Shown here in pieces: positions 15,984 through 24,516 of a stretch of DNA of 64,000 nt. Position 1 is the first letter of the stretch. Each line of letters opens with the position of its first letter. Under the pieces are notes generated by a model, which saw only the letters and a list, made by a program, of their open reading frames with translations, ran no database searches and had not been told where the DNA came from. This stretch comes from Lachnospiraceae bacterium. Its GTDB lineage: Bacteria; Bacillota; Clostridia; Lachnospirales; Lachnospiraceae. Both the position numbers and the translations under genes were made by a program. Location of the stretch: positions 1 to 64,000 of the forward strand of contig JAGAIZ010000044.1 of the NCBI GenBank assembly GCA_017626325.1, given 5' to 3'.

Positions 15984-17003
15984 ATGAAAATATTGGTATT
16001 AGGCGGCAGCTATTTCTACGGCAGGGTGTTTGTAATGCTGGCTTCCCGGACTGGGAAGGAAAGAGAGAATGCCGCCGGAGCGTGCGCGGCAGATGCCGGC
16101 AGACAGGCAGGGACGGAAGATTCTTTCAGCTATATGGAGGAGGAAGATAACGGCGGCATAGAGATTACCGTGTTAAATCGGGGCACCTATTCCATGGAAG
16201 ACTTCGGGGTAAGACAGGTGACCGGAGACAGGCACGATGCACAAGCGCTTAACGCCTGTAAGGGCGATTATGACGCGGTAGTGGATTTCTGCGCGTACGG
16301 CGCGGGCGATGTGGAATTTGTGCTGGAGCATCTTCATGGCAGAATCGGTCAGTATATCCTGATTAGCACGGTGGACGTCTACCGGCGCGGGACAGGAGAC
16401 GTGAAGACGGAAGAGGCGGCGTTCGAATACCGCCAGTTTCCGGGAGAAGCGGGCGCTTATATCTCGGGCAAGGTCGCTTTAGAGGAAGAGGTCAGACAGG
16501 CATGCGGGCAGCGTAAGATTCCCTATACAGTGCTTCGCCCGGCGATTCTGTACGGCCCTTACAACTATGCGCCCAGAGAGTCCGCCTACATACAGCTCAT
16601 GCTGGTGAATCATGTGCTGCCGCGGTTTACGGATGCGGACGGCAGGTTTCAGTTCGTCTATGTGAAGGACGCGGCGCAGGCGATTCTTAATTGTATGGGC
16701 AATGAAAGGGCGTACGGGCAGGCGTATAATCTCTGCCAGGACGAGGCGACGACCTATGACAGCTTCTTAGAGACCTTAAAGCAGGCGGCTGAACCGGAAG
16801 TAAGGGAAAGCCTGCAGGAGATAGAGATGCCTGTTGATGTGGCAATGGCACAGGGCGTGCCGGTTCCTTTTCCGGCATCGGAAGAGGAGACGGAACTGTG
16901 CGGTAATCAGAAGAGCAAGGACGAGATCGGGATGGTCTATACGGATTTTGGAATCGGTATGCAGAAGACATACCGTGCTTTTCGGAATGTATGGACAAAG
17001 TAA
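15984..17003 (+). CDS. NAD-dependent epimerase/dehydratase family protein
   Basis: This 339-aa extended short-chain dehydrogenase-like protein begins MKILVLGGSYFYGRVF, a Rossmann fold with a GGSYFYGR loop in place of the usual GxxGxxG. Further features are VVDFCAYG, STVDVYRRG and the substrate-binding segment LRPAILYGPYN. The catalytic YxxxK is not clear; a Tyr and Lys occur in AYISGKVALEEEV. The start at 15984 has AGAGGAG about 6 bases upstream; the longer frame from 15870 overlaps the previous gene and is rejected. An Ala/Glu-rich insertion at nt about 16060-16145 looks lineage-specific. The substrate is unknown. Confidence 0.82.
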   Translation: MKILVLGGSYFYGRVFVMLASRTGKERENAAGACAADAGRQAGTEDSFSYMEEEDNGGIEITVLNRGTYSMEDFGVRQVTGDRHDAQALNACKGDYDAVVDFCAYGAGDVEFVLEHLHGRIGQYILISTVDVYRRGTGDVKTEEAAFEYRQFPGEAGAYISGKVALEEEVRQACGQRKIPYTVLRPAILYGPYNYAPRESAYIQLMLVNHVLPRFTDADGRFQFVYVKDAAQAILNCMGNERAYGQAYNLCQDEATTYDSFLETLKQAAEPEVRESLQEIEMPVDVAMAQGVPVPFPASEEETELCGNQKSKDEIGMVYTDFGIGMQKTYRAFRNVWTK

Positions 17004-17061
17004 AAGGACTGTGTATACAGACAGAGCGGTTTATAGTATAACTGCTTTGACAGGGGGCGGC

Positions 17062-17277
17062 ATGTTCAGGCGTAAGATAATACAGGAGCCGTATGACAGA
17101 GAAAGGCAGATACCTGTTATACGGGCAAGCATTTGTACCGGAGAGCGCGTGGCGGGATTTAAGGATATACAGACAGGCAGATTTACGGAGGTGGCGGCTA
17201 TTTGCAGCCGCAGAGATCTGGACAGCTTCCTGGAGAAGTATGCGGTGGAAGAGACAGAGATTAAGAAAGAGTGGTAA
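17062..17277 (+). CDS. Small conserved-looking protein of 71 aa
   Basis: The frame begins ATG after GGGGG (17053-17057) and encodes a basic, soluble 71-aa protein with no signal peptide or membrane segment. It contains two separated cysteines (RASICTGERVAGFKDIQTG and AAICSRRDL) and ends in KKEW. Similar short proteins with a C-x-GE-VAGFKD core occur, to my memory, in Lachnospiraceae and are sometimes mislabelled aspartate dehydrogenase; the enzyme name is not credible at this size. It lies 58 bases after the epimerase, with AT-rich TATAGT-like boxes upstream that may be its promoter. No function is proposed. Confidence 0.65.
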   Translation: MFRRKIIQEPYDRERQIPVIRASICTGERVAGFKDIQTGRFTEVAAICSRRDLDSFLEKYAVEETEIKKEW

Positions 17278-17356
17278 GTGGAATGATATTGTCGAGGCTT
17301 CGTAAATAATAAGAGTGTCTGTTAAGAATTAATAAGAAACAAATGCGGAGGATACC

Positions 17357-17385
17357 TTGAAAAGAAGAATAAAATGTACTAAAAT
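17357..17385 (+). promoter_or_regulatory. Promoter of the cheW-mcp pair
   Basis: TTGAAA (17357-17362) and TAAAAT (17380-17385) are spaced by 17 bases, about 110 bases before the cheW start. Confidence 0.72.
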
Positions 17386-17494
17386 AAATACAATCATGTT
17401 TTGATGATATGAAAGATACTATGTAGAAGAGTAAAGCGGCAAACAAAGACAGACTGACAGCAGGAGGATGCAGGATAAGGAAAGGAGTCAGTAT

Positions 17495-18004
17495 ATGGCG
17501 GATGAAATTATGGAGGAAGAGCTGGAAGAAGCTTCTCCAAAGGGAAAATACATGACATTTCGAACCGGGAAGGAATATTTCGGAATCGGCATCAGTTACG
17601 TGAATGAGATTGTCGTCATGCAGCCGATTACAGCGGTACCCAGGGTCGAGGATTATATTAAAGGGCTGATTAATCTTAGGGGCAAAATTATTCCTGTGAT
17701 TGACGTTCGGGTAAGGTTTAAGATGGAACCTGTAGAGTATACAGACAGGACATGCATTATCGTCATTAATGTAAAATCTACGGTGGTAGGATTGATTGTG
17801 GAGAAGATTGCCGAGGTGGACGAAATCGGAGAAGAGGATATTATACCACCGCCCACCATTGGACATAAGGAGCATGAGCATAATAAATACGTATACGGGC
17901 TTGCGAAGACAGGAGATACGGTGAAGCTCCTTCTGGATCCTGAGAAGCTGATTAAGGATGAGGATCTGGAAGTACTGGAAGAAGTAAAAGAGGAAGAACA
18001 ATAA
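17495..18004 (+). CDS. CheW-like chemotaxis coupling protein
   Basis: CheW couples chemoreceptors to the kinase CheA. The 169-aa protein contains a full CheW domain after an acidic N-terminus: YMTFRTGKEYFGIGISYVNEI, the motif VEDYIKGLINLRGKIIPVID with its conserved NLRG, and VGLIVEKIAEV. It ends in an acidic tail. ATG 17495 is preferred because AAAGGAG is 7 bases upstream; ATG 17468 would abut AGGAGG with no spacing. A methyl-accepting receptor follows after 70 bases and probably shares the transcript. No cheA, cheY or motility gene is seen in the window. Confidence 0.94.
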   Translation: MADEIMEEELEEASPKGKYMTFRTGKEYFGIGISYVNEIVVMQPITAVPRVEDYIKGLINLRGKIIPVIDVRVRFKMEPVEYTDRTCIIVINVKSTVVGLIVEKIAEVDEIGEEDIIPPPTIGHKEHEHNKYVYGLAKTGDTVKLLLDPEKLIKDEDLEVLEEVKEEEQ

Positions 18005-18074
18005 TTTACATCCTGCGCAAGTGCGGCGAAGGCACATTCTGTTTGCAGGCTGAAAGAAAGGCATGGTTATAAAT

Positions 18075-19880
18075 ATGAAGAAAAAATTTCGATTCAGAGA
18101 TTTACCGGTAAGGAACAAATTATATCTTTTTAGCAGTTGCCTGTTAATTGTAACTATTATTATTGCGGCGGCGGGACTGGAAGTCGTATCTCTTACCAAC
18201 AGGGCGCATACGTCCCGCTATAACAACTATGGCGAAGGACAGATTGAGTTAAGCGACGCGTTCAGCAACTTTAATGAAGTTAAGGTTCACCTGCGCAATA
18301 TGCTTTATCTGTATGCGGACGACGAAGCGAGACAGCAGTCGGAGATTGAATCGATTAACAAAGCAATAGAAGACGCGAACGATAATCTGAATGCTTTTGC
18401 ACAGAAATTGGACCGATACGACGCATCCATTGCCCAGACCTATGAAGAGTGCGTTGCGTATATAGACGAATACGAAGCGTCGGTGGAACGGGCTGTTTCC
18501 TATGTCAGCAGCGGACAGATTGAAGAGGGAAGAACGGAGCTTCTGACGACGGGCGTTACTTCAGCCAACAATGCGGAGAATAAATTTGACATTGTGATGG
18601 CGGATATGAAGGAAGCATCCATAGAAGCAAGCGATTTGATTGAAACGCAGATCAGCGGGCTTCGTATTATCGTGATTGCAATCTGCGCCGTAAGTATTGT
18701 AATTGCTTCCATATGCTGTATCATTCTGATTAAGTCTATTACGGGTCCTGTAAATAAGCTGTCGGAAGCTTCAAAGAAGCTGGAAGTCGGTGATGTGGAT
18801 GTGGACTGCAAGAAGATCAATGATGATGATTTGGGAGCGTTGATGGATAATTTCGCTAATATGGCGACGGCAATCAGAGAGCAGGCGAGAATCGCGGAGG
18901 TGATTTCTCAGGGCGATCTGACGATCAAGGTAGAGCCGCGCGGAGAGAAAGATATTCTTGGCAAGGCGTTACAGAGACTGGTCAGAGATAACAATATTAC
19001 GCTTGGTCATATTAAGGAATCTACCATGCAGGTAACACTGGGCGCAGAGCAGGTTGCGAATGCAAGCCAGGCATTAGCGCAGGGATCCACGGAACAGGCC
19101 AGCGCCATTGAAGAGGTAACTGCTTCCATGGATGAGATTGCGGAGCGTACCAAGGCGAACGCCACAGAGGCGGCTGAAGCCAACAGCTTAGTACATAGCG
19201 TGAAGGATATGGCTGTGGACGGCAATGGACAGATGAAGTCCATGATTGAGGCCATGAACGATATTAATGAGTCTTCTCAGACGATCTCCAAGATTATTAA
19301 GGTAATTGACGATATTGCATTCCAGACGAATATTCTGGCGCTGAATGCTGCGGTAGAGGCGGCTCGTGCGGGCGAACACGGCAAGGGCTTCGCAGTTGTA
19401 GCGGAGGAAGTCAGAAATCTGGCGGCCAAGAGCGCTTCTGCGGCCAGTGAGACAGCAGAGATGATAGAGGATTCGATCCGGAAGGTAGGAAACGGTACGC
19501 AGCTTGCGGAAACAACGGCGAAATCTCTGGATGAAATCGTGGAGCGTATCGATAAAGTTGCGACTATCATCAATGAGATAGCAGTAGTTTCCAACGATCA
19601 GGCTACGGCAATTTCGCAGATTGACCAGGCGATCGGACAGGTATCCACAGTCGTACAGACGAATTCTGCAACAAGTGAGCAGTGCGCGGCAGCAAGTGAG
19701 GAAATGTCCAATCAGGCGGCTAATTTAAGAAAATTAATGGCGAATTATAAACTGACGGCAGGAATGCAGAACGGATATATGAATGGAATATCCGGAAATA
19801 CACAGAATGCAGCTTACAGTGCGTCAGAGTATAATAACACACCGGTCATTTCTCTGGATGGAGACATGGGAAAATATTAA
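18075..19880 (+). CDS. Methyl-accepting chemotaxis protein
   Basis: This transmembrane receptor signals through CheW and CheA. The first membrane helix ([17 protein letters not shown]) is near residues 15-35. A four-helix ligand domain of about 150 residues follows, then a second helix near 190-215 ([20 protein letters not shown]), a HAMP domain and a long cytoplasmic coiled coil. The signalling tip ([20 protein letters not shown], then [14 protein letters not shown]) is intact. The total is about 601 aa. ATG 18063 is an alternative start, only 1 base from the AAAGG motif. It lies next to cheW and before a strong terminator. The ligand is unknown; the sensor resembles the 4HB type. Confidence 0.95.
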   Translation: MKKKFRFRDLPVRNKLYLFSSCLLIVTIIIAAAGLEVVSLTNRAHTSRYNNYGEGQIELSDAFSNFNEVKVHLRNMLYLYADDEARQQSEIESINKAIEDANDNLNAFAQKLDRYDASIAQTYEECVAYIDEYEASVERAVSYVSSGQIEEGRTELLTTGVTSANNAENKFDIVMADMKEASIEASDLIETQISGLRIIVIAICAVSIVIASICCIILIKSITGPVNKLSEASKKLEVGDVDVDCKKINDDDLGALMDNFANMATAIREQARIAEVISQGDLTIKVEPRGEKDILGKALQRLVRDNNITLGHIKESTMQVTLGAEQVANASQALAQGSTEQASAIEEVTASMDEIAERTKANATEAAEANSLVHSVKDMAVDGNGQMKSMIEAMNDINESSQTISKIIKVIDDIAFQTNILALNAAVEAARAGEHGKGFAVVAEEVRNLAAKSASAASETAEMIEDSIRKVGNGTQLAETTAKSLDEIVERIDKVATIINEIAVVSNDQATAISQIDQAIGQVSTVVQTNSATSEQCAAASEEMSNQAANLRKLMANYKLTAGMQNGYMNGISGNTQNAAYSASEYNNTPVISLDGDMGKY

Positions 19881-19904
19881 GAGCGTGTTCGGATGATAAG
19901 GGAG

Positions 19905-19949
19905 CCGTCGTATGAATGAGAAAAGGAATCATTCATACGGCGGTTTTTT
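19905..19949 (+). terminator. Intrinsic terminator after the chemoreceptor gene
   Basis: A 15-bp stem with one G-U pair, CCGTCGTATGAATGA (19905-19919) and TCATTCATACGGCGG (19929-19943), is followed by six T. Confidence 0.95.
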
Positions 19950-19957
19950 ATAATGTC

Positions 19958-19986
19958 TTGACAATATACAAAGGTTAGAGTAGACT
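19958..19986 (+). promoter_or_regulatory. Promoter of feoAB
   Basis: TTGACA (19958-19963) and TAGACT (19981-19986) are spaced by 17 bases. A Fur-type box begins 7 bases further on. Confidence 0.75.
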
Positions 19987-19992
19987 AACAAC

Positions 19993-20007
19993 TGATAAAA
20001 ATTATCA
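19993..20007 (+). promoter_or_regulatory. Fur-type operator before feoA
   Basis: TGATAAAAATTATCA is a palindrome with arms TGATAA and TTATCA around AAA. Against the Bacillus-type 7-1-7 Fur box (TGATAATNATTATCA) it differs at one position. It lies over the expected transcription start of feoAB, where bound Fur would block transcription when iron is plentiful. Confidence 0.78.
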
Positions 20008-20067
20008 TTTAATACATTTCATGATAAAAAGCGTCGGAACTGTTTGGGAGCAGGGAACCGACCGGAA

Positions 20068-20304
20068 ATGAGGAAAGATATGACATTAGATAAGGCAGCC
20101 ATCGGCAGAGAGGTTAAGATTGTAAAAGTAGGTGGTGAGGGAGAACTCAGGAACCGTCTGTTGGATATGGGTATTATACCCAGAACCATCGTGAAGGTGC
20201 AGAAGGTTGCTCCCATGGGAGATCCGATCGAGATACACCTGAGAGGATATGAACTGACAATACGGAAAGAGGATGCCGGGAAATTCGAGGTGATGGAATT
20301 ATGA
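20068..20304 (+). CDS. feoA: Ferrous iron transport protein FeoA
   Basis: FeoA is a small SH3-like cytoplasmic protein that supports the FeoB ferrous iron transporter. The protein shows the usual pattern: a start near MTLDKAAIGREVKI, the core LRNRLLDMGIIPRTIVKV, then MGDPIEIHLRGYELTIRKEDA. The start is uncertain: ATG 20068 has AGGGAA 10 bases upstream (78 aa), while ATG 20080 has AGGAAAG only 2 bases upstream. Its stop overlaps the feoB start as ATGA, so the two are coupled. Regulation by Fur is indicated by the operator in front. Confidence 0.93.
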   Translation: MRKDMTLDKAAIGREVKIVKVGGEGELRNRLLDMGIIPRTIVKVQKVAPMGDPIEIHLRGYELTIRKEDAGKFEVMEL

Positions 20305-22310
20305 TTTATGCGCTTGTAGGCAATCAGAACTGTGGCAAGACGACTCTTTTTAACCAGCTTACAGGATCCAATCAGCATGTGGGGAATTTCCCGGGCGTCA
20401 CGGTAGACTCTAAGATGGGTGAAATACGCGGTGAGAAAGGCGACGCGGTGGTGGATCTGCCGGGTATTTATTCGATCAGGCCTTATACTAACGAAGAGAT
20501 TGTGACGCGTAAGTTTATCCTGCAGGAGAAACCGGACGGCATTATTAATATTGTGGATGCTACCAATATTGAGCGGAATCTGTATCTGACACTGCAGCTT
20601 CTGGAAATGAAGATTCCTATGGTAGTTGCGCTTAATATGATGGATGAAGTGCGTAATAACGGAGGTACCATAGACCTGGAGAAGATGGAGCAGGCGTTGG
20701 GAGTTCCGGTTGTTGCAATCAGCGCGGTGAAGAATGAAGGGATCGATGATCTGATACGCGCTGTCAGAGAGACGGCGAGGAAGAGAAGCTATCCCAGAGT
20801 CAGGGATTTCTGCGAAAAAGGTCCCGTACATAGATGTATTCATGCAGTCAGCCATCAGGTAGAGGATCATGCGGACCGGATCGGTATGTCGCCGAGATTT
20901 GTGGCGACTAAGATCGTAGAGGGAGACCAGGATATTATAGACAGGCTGGATTTATCAGAGAACGAACTGGATCTGATGGAGCACAGCATCGTGGAAATGG
21001 AACGGGACAGCGAGATGGATCGTAATGCGGCGCTTGCCGATATGCGTTATACGTTTATTGAGAAGGTATGTGAGCAGGCAGTCATCAAGTGTCAGGAGAG
21101 CAGGGAACACAGAAGAAGCGTACGCATAGACAATGTGCTGACGAACAAATATCTTGCCGTTCCGGTATTTCTGGCGATTATGCTGTTGATCTTCTGGCTG
21201 ACTTTCGGTGTGATCGGCAGTGCGTTAAGTGATCTGATGAGTCTGGGAATAGATATGCTATCCGGTGTGACGGAGCGCGCGCTTGTCCGTTATGGTATTA
21301 ATCCGGTGGTGCAGAGTCTCGTGATAGACGGTATTTTCGCCGGCGTAGGCAGCGTGCTCAGTTTCCTGCCGATTATCGTGGTGCTTTTTTTCTTCCTGTC
21401 CATTCTGGAAGATTCAGGATATATGGCGCGGATTGCTTTTGTGATGGACAGGCCGCTTCGTAAGATCGGGTTGTCGGGCAAGAGCTTTGTCTCGATGCTG
21501 ATTGGTTTTGGGTGCAGCGTGCCGGCGGTTATGTCTACGAGGACGTTATCCTCCGAACGGGATAAGAAGATGACGATTATGCTGATCCCTTTCATTAGCT
21601 GCTCGGCCAAAATACCGATTTACGCTTTGTTTACGGCGGCATTTTTTCAGAGATATCAGGCGCTTGTGATGATGGGGCTGTATGTGTTCGGCATTCTGGT
21701 CGGACTGCTGTGTGCCGTCGTGCTTAAGAAGACGCTGTTTCACGGCAAGCCGATGCCTTTTGTGATGGAGCTTCCCAATTACCGTTTCCCTTCTGCTAAG
21801 AGCGTGCTGCTCTTGATGTGGGATAAGGCGAAGGATTTTATTCAGAAGGCGTTTACCGTTATTTTCCTGGCAACGCTGATTATCTGGTTCTTGCAGACTT
21901 TTGATACGAGGCTTAACGTGGTGGATCATTCGGCGGACAGTCTTCTTGCGCTGGTCGGCAAGCTGATCGCGCCCGTTTTTGCGCCGCTTGGCTTCGATGA
22001 CTGGCGGGCGGCTACCGCGTTAATCAGCGGTTTCACGGCGAAAGAGGCTGTGGTGAGTACCTTAAGCGTGTTGACAGGCACTTCCATGTCCGATCTGGGG
22101 GAAACGCTGGGAACAATTTTCACGCCTCTTTCGGCGGGAAGCTTTCTCATTTTTACGCTGCTGTATACGCCGTGCGTAGCGGCTGTGGCGACCATTAAAC
22201 GGGAGATGAATTCGGCGTGGAAGACAATCGGAATCATTATCATGCAGTGCGGCGTTGCGTGGGCGGCGGCATGTGTTTTCTATCAGGCGCTGAGTATGAT
22301 GATCGGTTAA
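20301..22310 (+). CDS. feoB: Ferrous iron transporter FeoB
   Basis: FeoB is the inner-membrane Fe(II) transporter with an N-terminal GTPase. G motifs are visible: GNQNCGKTTLFNQLTG (G1), VDLPGIYS (G3) and NMMDE (G4). A helical spacer follows to about residue 280. The membrane part has gate-type segments, including GFGCSVPAVMSTRTL with the conserved Cys, SCSAKIPIYALF and FTAKEAVVSTLSVL. The 669-aa length is slightly below many FeoB proteins but contains all main regions. It overlaps feoA by 4 bases. A GCAGCGA/TCGCTGC hairpin just after the stop lacks a T run. Confidence 0.97.
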   Translation: MIYALVGNQNCGKTTLFNQLTGSNQHVGNFPGVTVDSKMGEIRGEKGDAVVDLPGIYSIRPYTNEEIVTRKFILQEKPDGIINIVDATNIERNLYLTLQLLEMKIPMVVALNMMDEVRNNGGTIDLEKMEQALGVPVVAISAVKNEGIDDLIRAVRETARKRSYPRVRDFCEKGPVHRCIHAVSHQVEDHADRIGMSPRFVATKIVEGDQDIIDRLDLSENELDLMEHSIVEMERDSEMDRNAALADMRYTFIEKVCEQAVIKCQESREHRRSVRIDNVLTNKYLAVPVFLAIMLLIFWLTFGVIGSALSDLMSLGIDMLSGVTERALVRYGINPVVQSLVIDGIFAGVGSVLSFLPIIVVLFFFLSILEDSGYMARIAFVMDRPLRKIGLSGKSFVSMLIGFGCSVPAVMSTRTLSSERDKKMTIMLIPFISCSAKIPIYALFTAAFFQRYQALVMMGLYVFGILVGLLCAVVLKKTLFHGKPMPFVMELPNYRFPSAKSVLLLMWDKAKDFIQKAFTVIFLATLIIWFLQTFDTRLNVVDHSADSLLALVGKLIAPVFAPLGFDDWRAATALISGFTAKEAVVSTLSVLTGTSMSDLGETLGTIFTPLSAGSFLIFTLLYTPCVAAVATIKREMNSAWKTIGIIIMQCGVAWAAACVFYQALSMMIG

Positions 22311-22410
22311 GCGGCAGCGAAAATCGCTGCGGATTACAGGCTGCAAATCAGGAATTGTAGTGATAGGCAATATGTACATATTTGACTCGTGAATTGAGCG
22401 AAAAAGGAGA

Positions 22411-22447
22411 AAATCAAGCGGAAGATGAAATTCTGCTTGATTTTTTT
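22411..22447 (+). terminator. Intrinsic terminator upstream of the GH13 gene
   Basis: A 13-bp stem with one G-U pair, AAATCAAGCGGAA (22411-22423) and TTCTGCTTGATTT (22431-22443), is followed by a T run to 22447. It probably ends the feo transcript about 100 bases after feoB. Confidence 0.88.
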
Positions 22448-22465
22448 AGTAAATTTTAGTATGAT
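22437..22465 (+). promoter_or_regulatory. Promoter of the GH13 gene, -35 box inside the terminator arm
   Basis: TTGATT (22437-22442) and TATGAT (22460-22465) are spaced by 17 bases. The -35 box is part of the 3' arm of the preceding terminator. The start would be near 22472. Confidence 0.72.
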
Positions 22466-22477
22466 GAAAGCATAAAA

Positions 22478-22491
22478 GGAAAACGTTTTCC
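22478..22491 (+). promoter_or_regulatory. CG-centred palindromic operator, LacI-family type
   Basis: GGAAAACGTTTTCC is a perfect 14-bp palindrome with a central CG, the form bound by LacI/GalR-family repressors. It lies about 6-20 bases after the predicted start of transcription of the GH13 gene, a repressing position. A second, looser GGAAA-ATA-TTTCC element is at 22517-22529. Confidence 0.7.
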
Positions 22492-22573
22492 GGAAAAAAC
22501 AGAATAGATAAAAGGAAAATATTTCCATGAAGAGAAGCGTGATTTTAATCTTATAGCAAAACGGAGGTATCTT

Positions 22574-24331
22574 ATGGATTTTAACGCGGTATATCACAGA
22601 GCGAACGATAATTATTGTTATCCGCTGGATGAAGAGCAGCTTGTCATCAATATCAGGACAGGATATGACGTTAAGTATGTGAATATTATTCAGGGGGATC
22701 CTTTTAAGTCCGGTATTCTGGGCGGCGGCGAGAGCTGGAGCGGAGATGCGGTGAACATTCCGTTCAAGAAGCGGCTTAAGAATCAGTTGTGGTGGACAAC
22801 TACCATGAAACCGGAATATAAGAGGCTGAAATATTATTTCGAGTTACAGACGGAGAATGAGAAATGGTTCTATTTCGAGGACGGCTTTGTCTCTGAGTCC
22901 CAGATGCAGTTGGAGGGAAGGAGCCGTCAGTGCTTCGTATTTCCGTGGATGAATCCGGCGGATATTCCGGTGACGCCCGCCTGGGTCAACGATACGATCT
23001 GGTATCAGATTTTTCCGGAAAGGTTCTGCAACGGAGATCCTTCCATCAATCCGGAGGGAACGCTTCCGTGGCGTAACAGAGGGAGCGTGACGAATGAGGA
23101 ATTCTTCGGCGGAGATCTGCAGGGAATTATCAACAGGCTTGACTATATTAAGGGATTGGGGATATCGGGTCTGTATCTGACTCCGATTAACGAGGCGCCC
23201 ACCTCACACAAGTACGATACGACGGATTATACGAAGATTGATCCGCATTTCGGAACAGAGGAGACGATGGTAAAGCTTGTCCGTGAGGCGCACAGCAGAG
23301 GAATCCGGGTTATGCTGGATGGTGTTTTTAACCATTCCGGCAAGTCTTTTGCACCCTGGCTTGACGTGAAGGAGAAGGGACCGGAATCGGAATACTGGGA
23401 CTGGTTTATGGTGAATGAGTGGCCTTTTCTGGAAGAGGGCGGATGTGCTTATGCAAAGCAGTACTATACCTTCGCTTTCTTTGACAGCATGCCGAAATTA
23501 AACACCAATAATCCGGAGGTGCGGGAGTATCTGATCGGTGTCTGTGAGAACTGGGTAAGAAATTACGATGTGGACGGAATCAGGCTGGATGTGGCGAATG
23601 AGATATCGCACGCATTCTGTAAAGAGCTGAGGTCTCATTTAAAGGCGATCAAACCGGATATCTATATTCTGGGAGAGATATGGCATGACGCGATGCCCTG
23701 GCTGAGAGGAGATGAGTTTGACGCTGTCATGAATTATCCGCTGGCGGAGAGCATCAAGGATTTCTGGATTGACAAGAGTCTGACCAATGAAGACTTCGAG
23801 TATACGATTAACCGCTGCTATACGGGATATATGCAGCAGACGAACGACGTGCTGTTTAACCTGCTGGATTCTCACGATACGAAGCGGCTTCGGTCGGATG
23901 TCAAGAACCTGGATGAGTATTTCCAGCAGCTTGCCGTTCTGTTTACGATGCCTGGTTCGCCCTGTATCTTTTATGGCACGGAGATTGCCATGGAGGGAGG
24001 ACACGACCCGGACTGCCGCCGGTGTATGCCCTGGGACGATATCGACAACGGCGTATATGACGAGCGGATAGAGATTGTCAGAAGCCTTCTGCATCTTCGT
24101 ATGGAAGAACCGCTTCTTAAGAGCCGTAATTTCCATTTCCCGAACCGGATTAACAGACCGAGGGTAATCGAGTTTAATAAGATGGGCTGGCTGGATAATT
24201 ATGTGGAAGTGATTATCAACTGTGAAGAAGAGGACATCGAGATAGAGAGAGAAGGAGAACTTCTTTTCTCCAGACATTATATAGATAATACGCTGTTGCG
24301 CAATGGAATTGTCATCCGTAAGATGCACTGA
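22574..24331 (+). CDS. GH13 alpha-glucan hydrolase (neopullulanase/cyclomaltodextrinase type)
   Basis: This 585-aa enzyme should cleave alpha-glucosidic bonds in maltodextrins, cyclodextrins or pullulan. An N-terminal beta domain (about 1-130) precedes the barrel, as in the GH13_20 group. The four family regions are present: DGVFNHSG, GIRLDVANEI (nucleophile Asp), ILGEIWHD (acid/base Glu) and LLDSHDTKRL. There is no signal peptide, so it is cytoplasmic and acts on imported oligosaccharides. ATG 22574 follows CGGAGG. The promoter and CG-centred operator suggest repression by a LacI-type maltose regulator that is not in this window. The exact substrate cannot be read from sequence. Confidence 0.92.
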   Translation: MDFNAVYHRANDNYCYPLDEEQLVINIRTGYDVKYVNIIQGDPFKSGILGGGESWSGDAVNIPFKKRLKNQLWWTTTMKPEYKRLKYYFELQTENEKWFYFEDGFVSESQMQLEGRSRQCFVFPWMNPADIPVTPAWVNDTIWYQIFPERFCNGDPSINPEGTLPWRNRGSVTNEEFFGGDLQGIINRLDYIKGLGISGLYLTPINEAPTSHKYDTTDYTKIDPHFGTEETMVKLVREAHSRGIRVMLDGVFNHSGKSFAPWLDVKEKGPESEYWDWFMVNEWPFLEEGGCAYAKQYYTFAFFDSMPKLNTNNPEVREYLIGVCENWVRNYDVDGIRLDVANEISHAFCKELRSHLKAIKPDIYILGEIWHDAMPWLRGDEFDAVMNYPLAESIKDFWIDKSLTNEDFEYTINRCYTGYMQQTNDVLFNLLDSHDTKRLRSDVKNLDEYFQQLAVLFTMPGSPCIFYGTEIAMEGGHDPDCRRCMPWDDIDNGVYDERIEIVRSLLHLRMEEPLLKSRNFHFPNRINRPRVIEFNKMGWLDNYVEVIINCEEEDIEIEREGELLFSRHYIDNTLLRNGIVIRKMH

Positions 24332-24516
24332 TGTAAGAGGCTTCATGCCGGCATCCGGCTGCTGTTTGGACAATAACTGAAATGCCTCTGCGGCATATGT
24401 TTTTAAGTATGGTAAATTGTACAATTATAAGGTATACTATAGACAGGATAGTATCAATCTGTAATTGAAATGGTAAACATATCAACAGGGGTTTCATGTA
24501 TTGGCAGGGATGAAAT

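Noticed and set aside
17261-18199. Frame of 312 codons on the - strand across cheW
   Set aside because: It runs antisense to a clear CheW gene and its promoter and has no recognisable domain.
20019-20870. Frame of 283 codons on the - strand across feoA-feoB
   Set aside because: It is antisense to two well-defined genes and to the Fur box; no family features.
22314-22330. GCAGCGA/TCGCTGC hairpin just after feoB as the feo terminator
   Set aside because: No T run follows; the better terminator is at 22411-22447.
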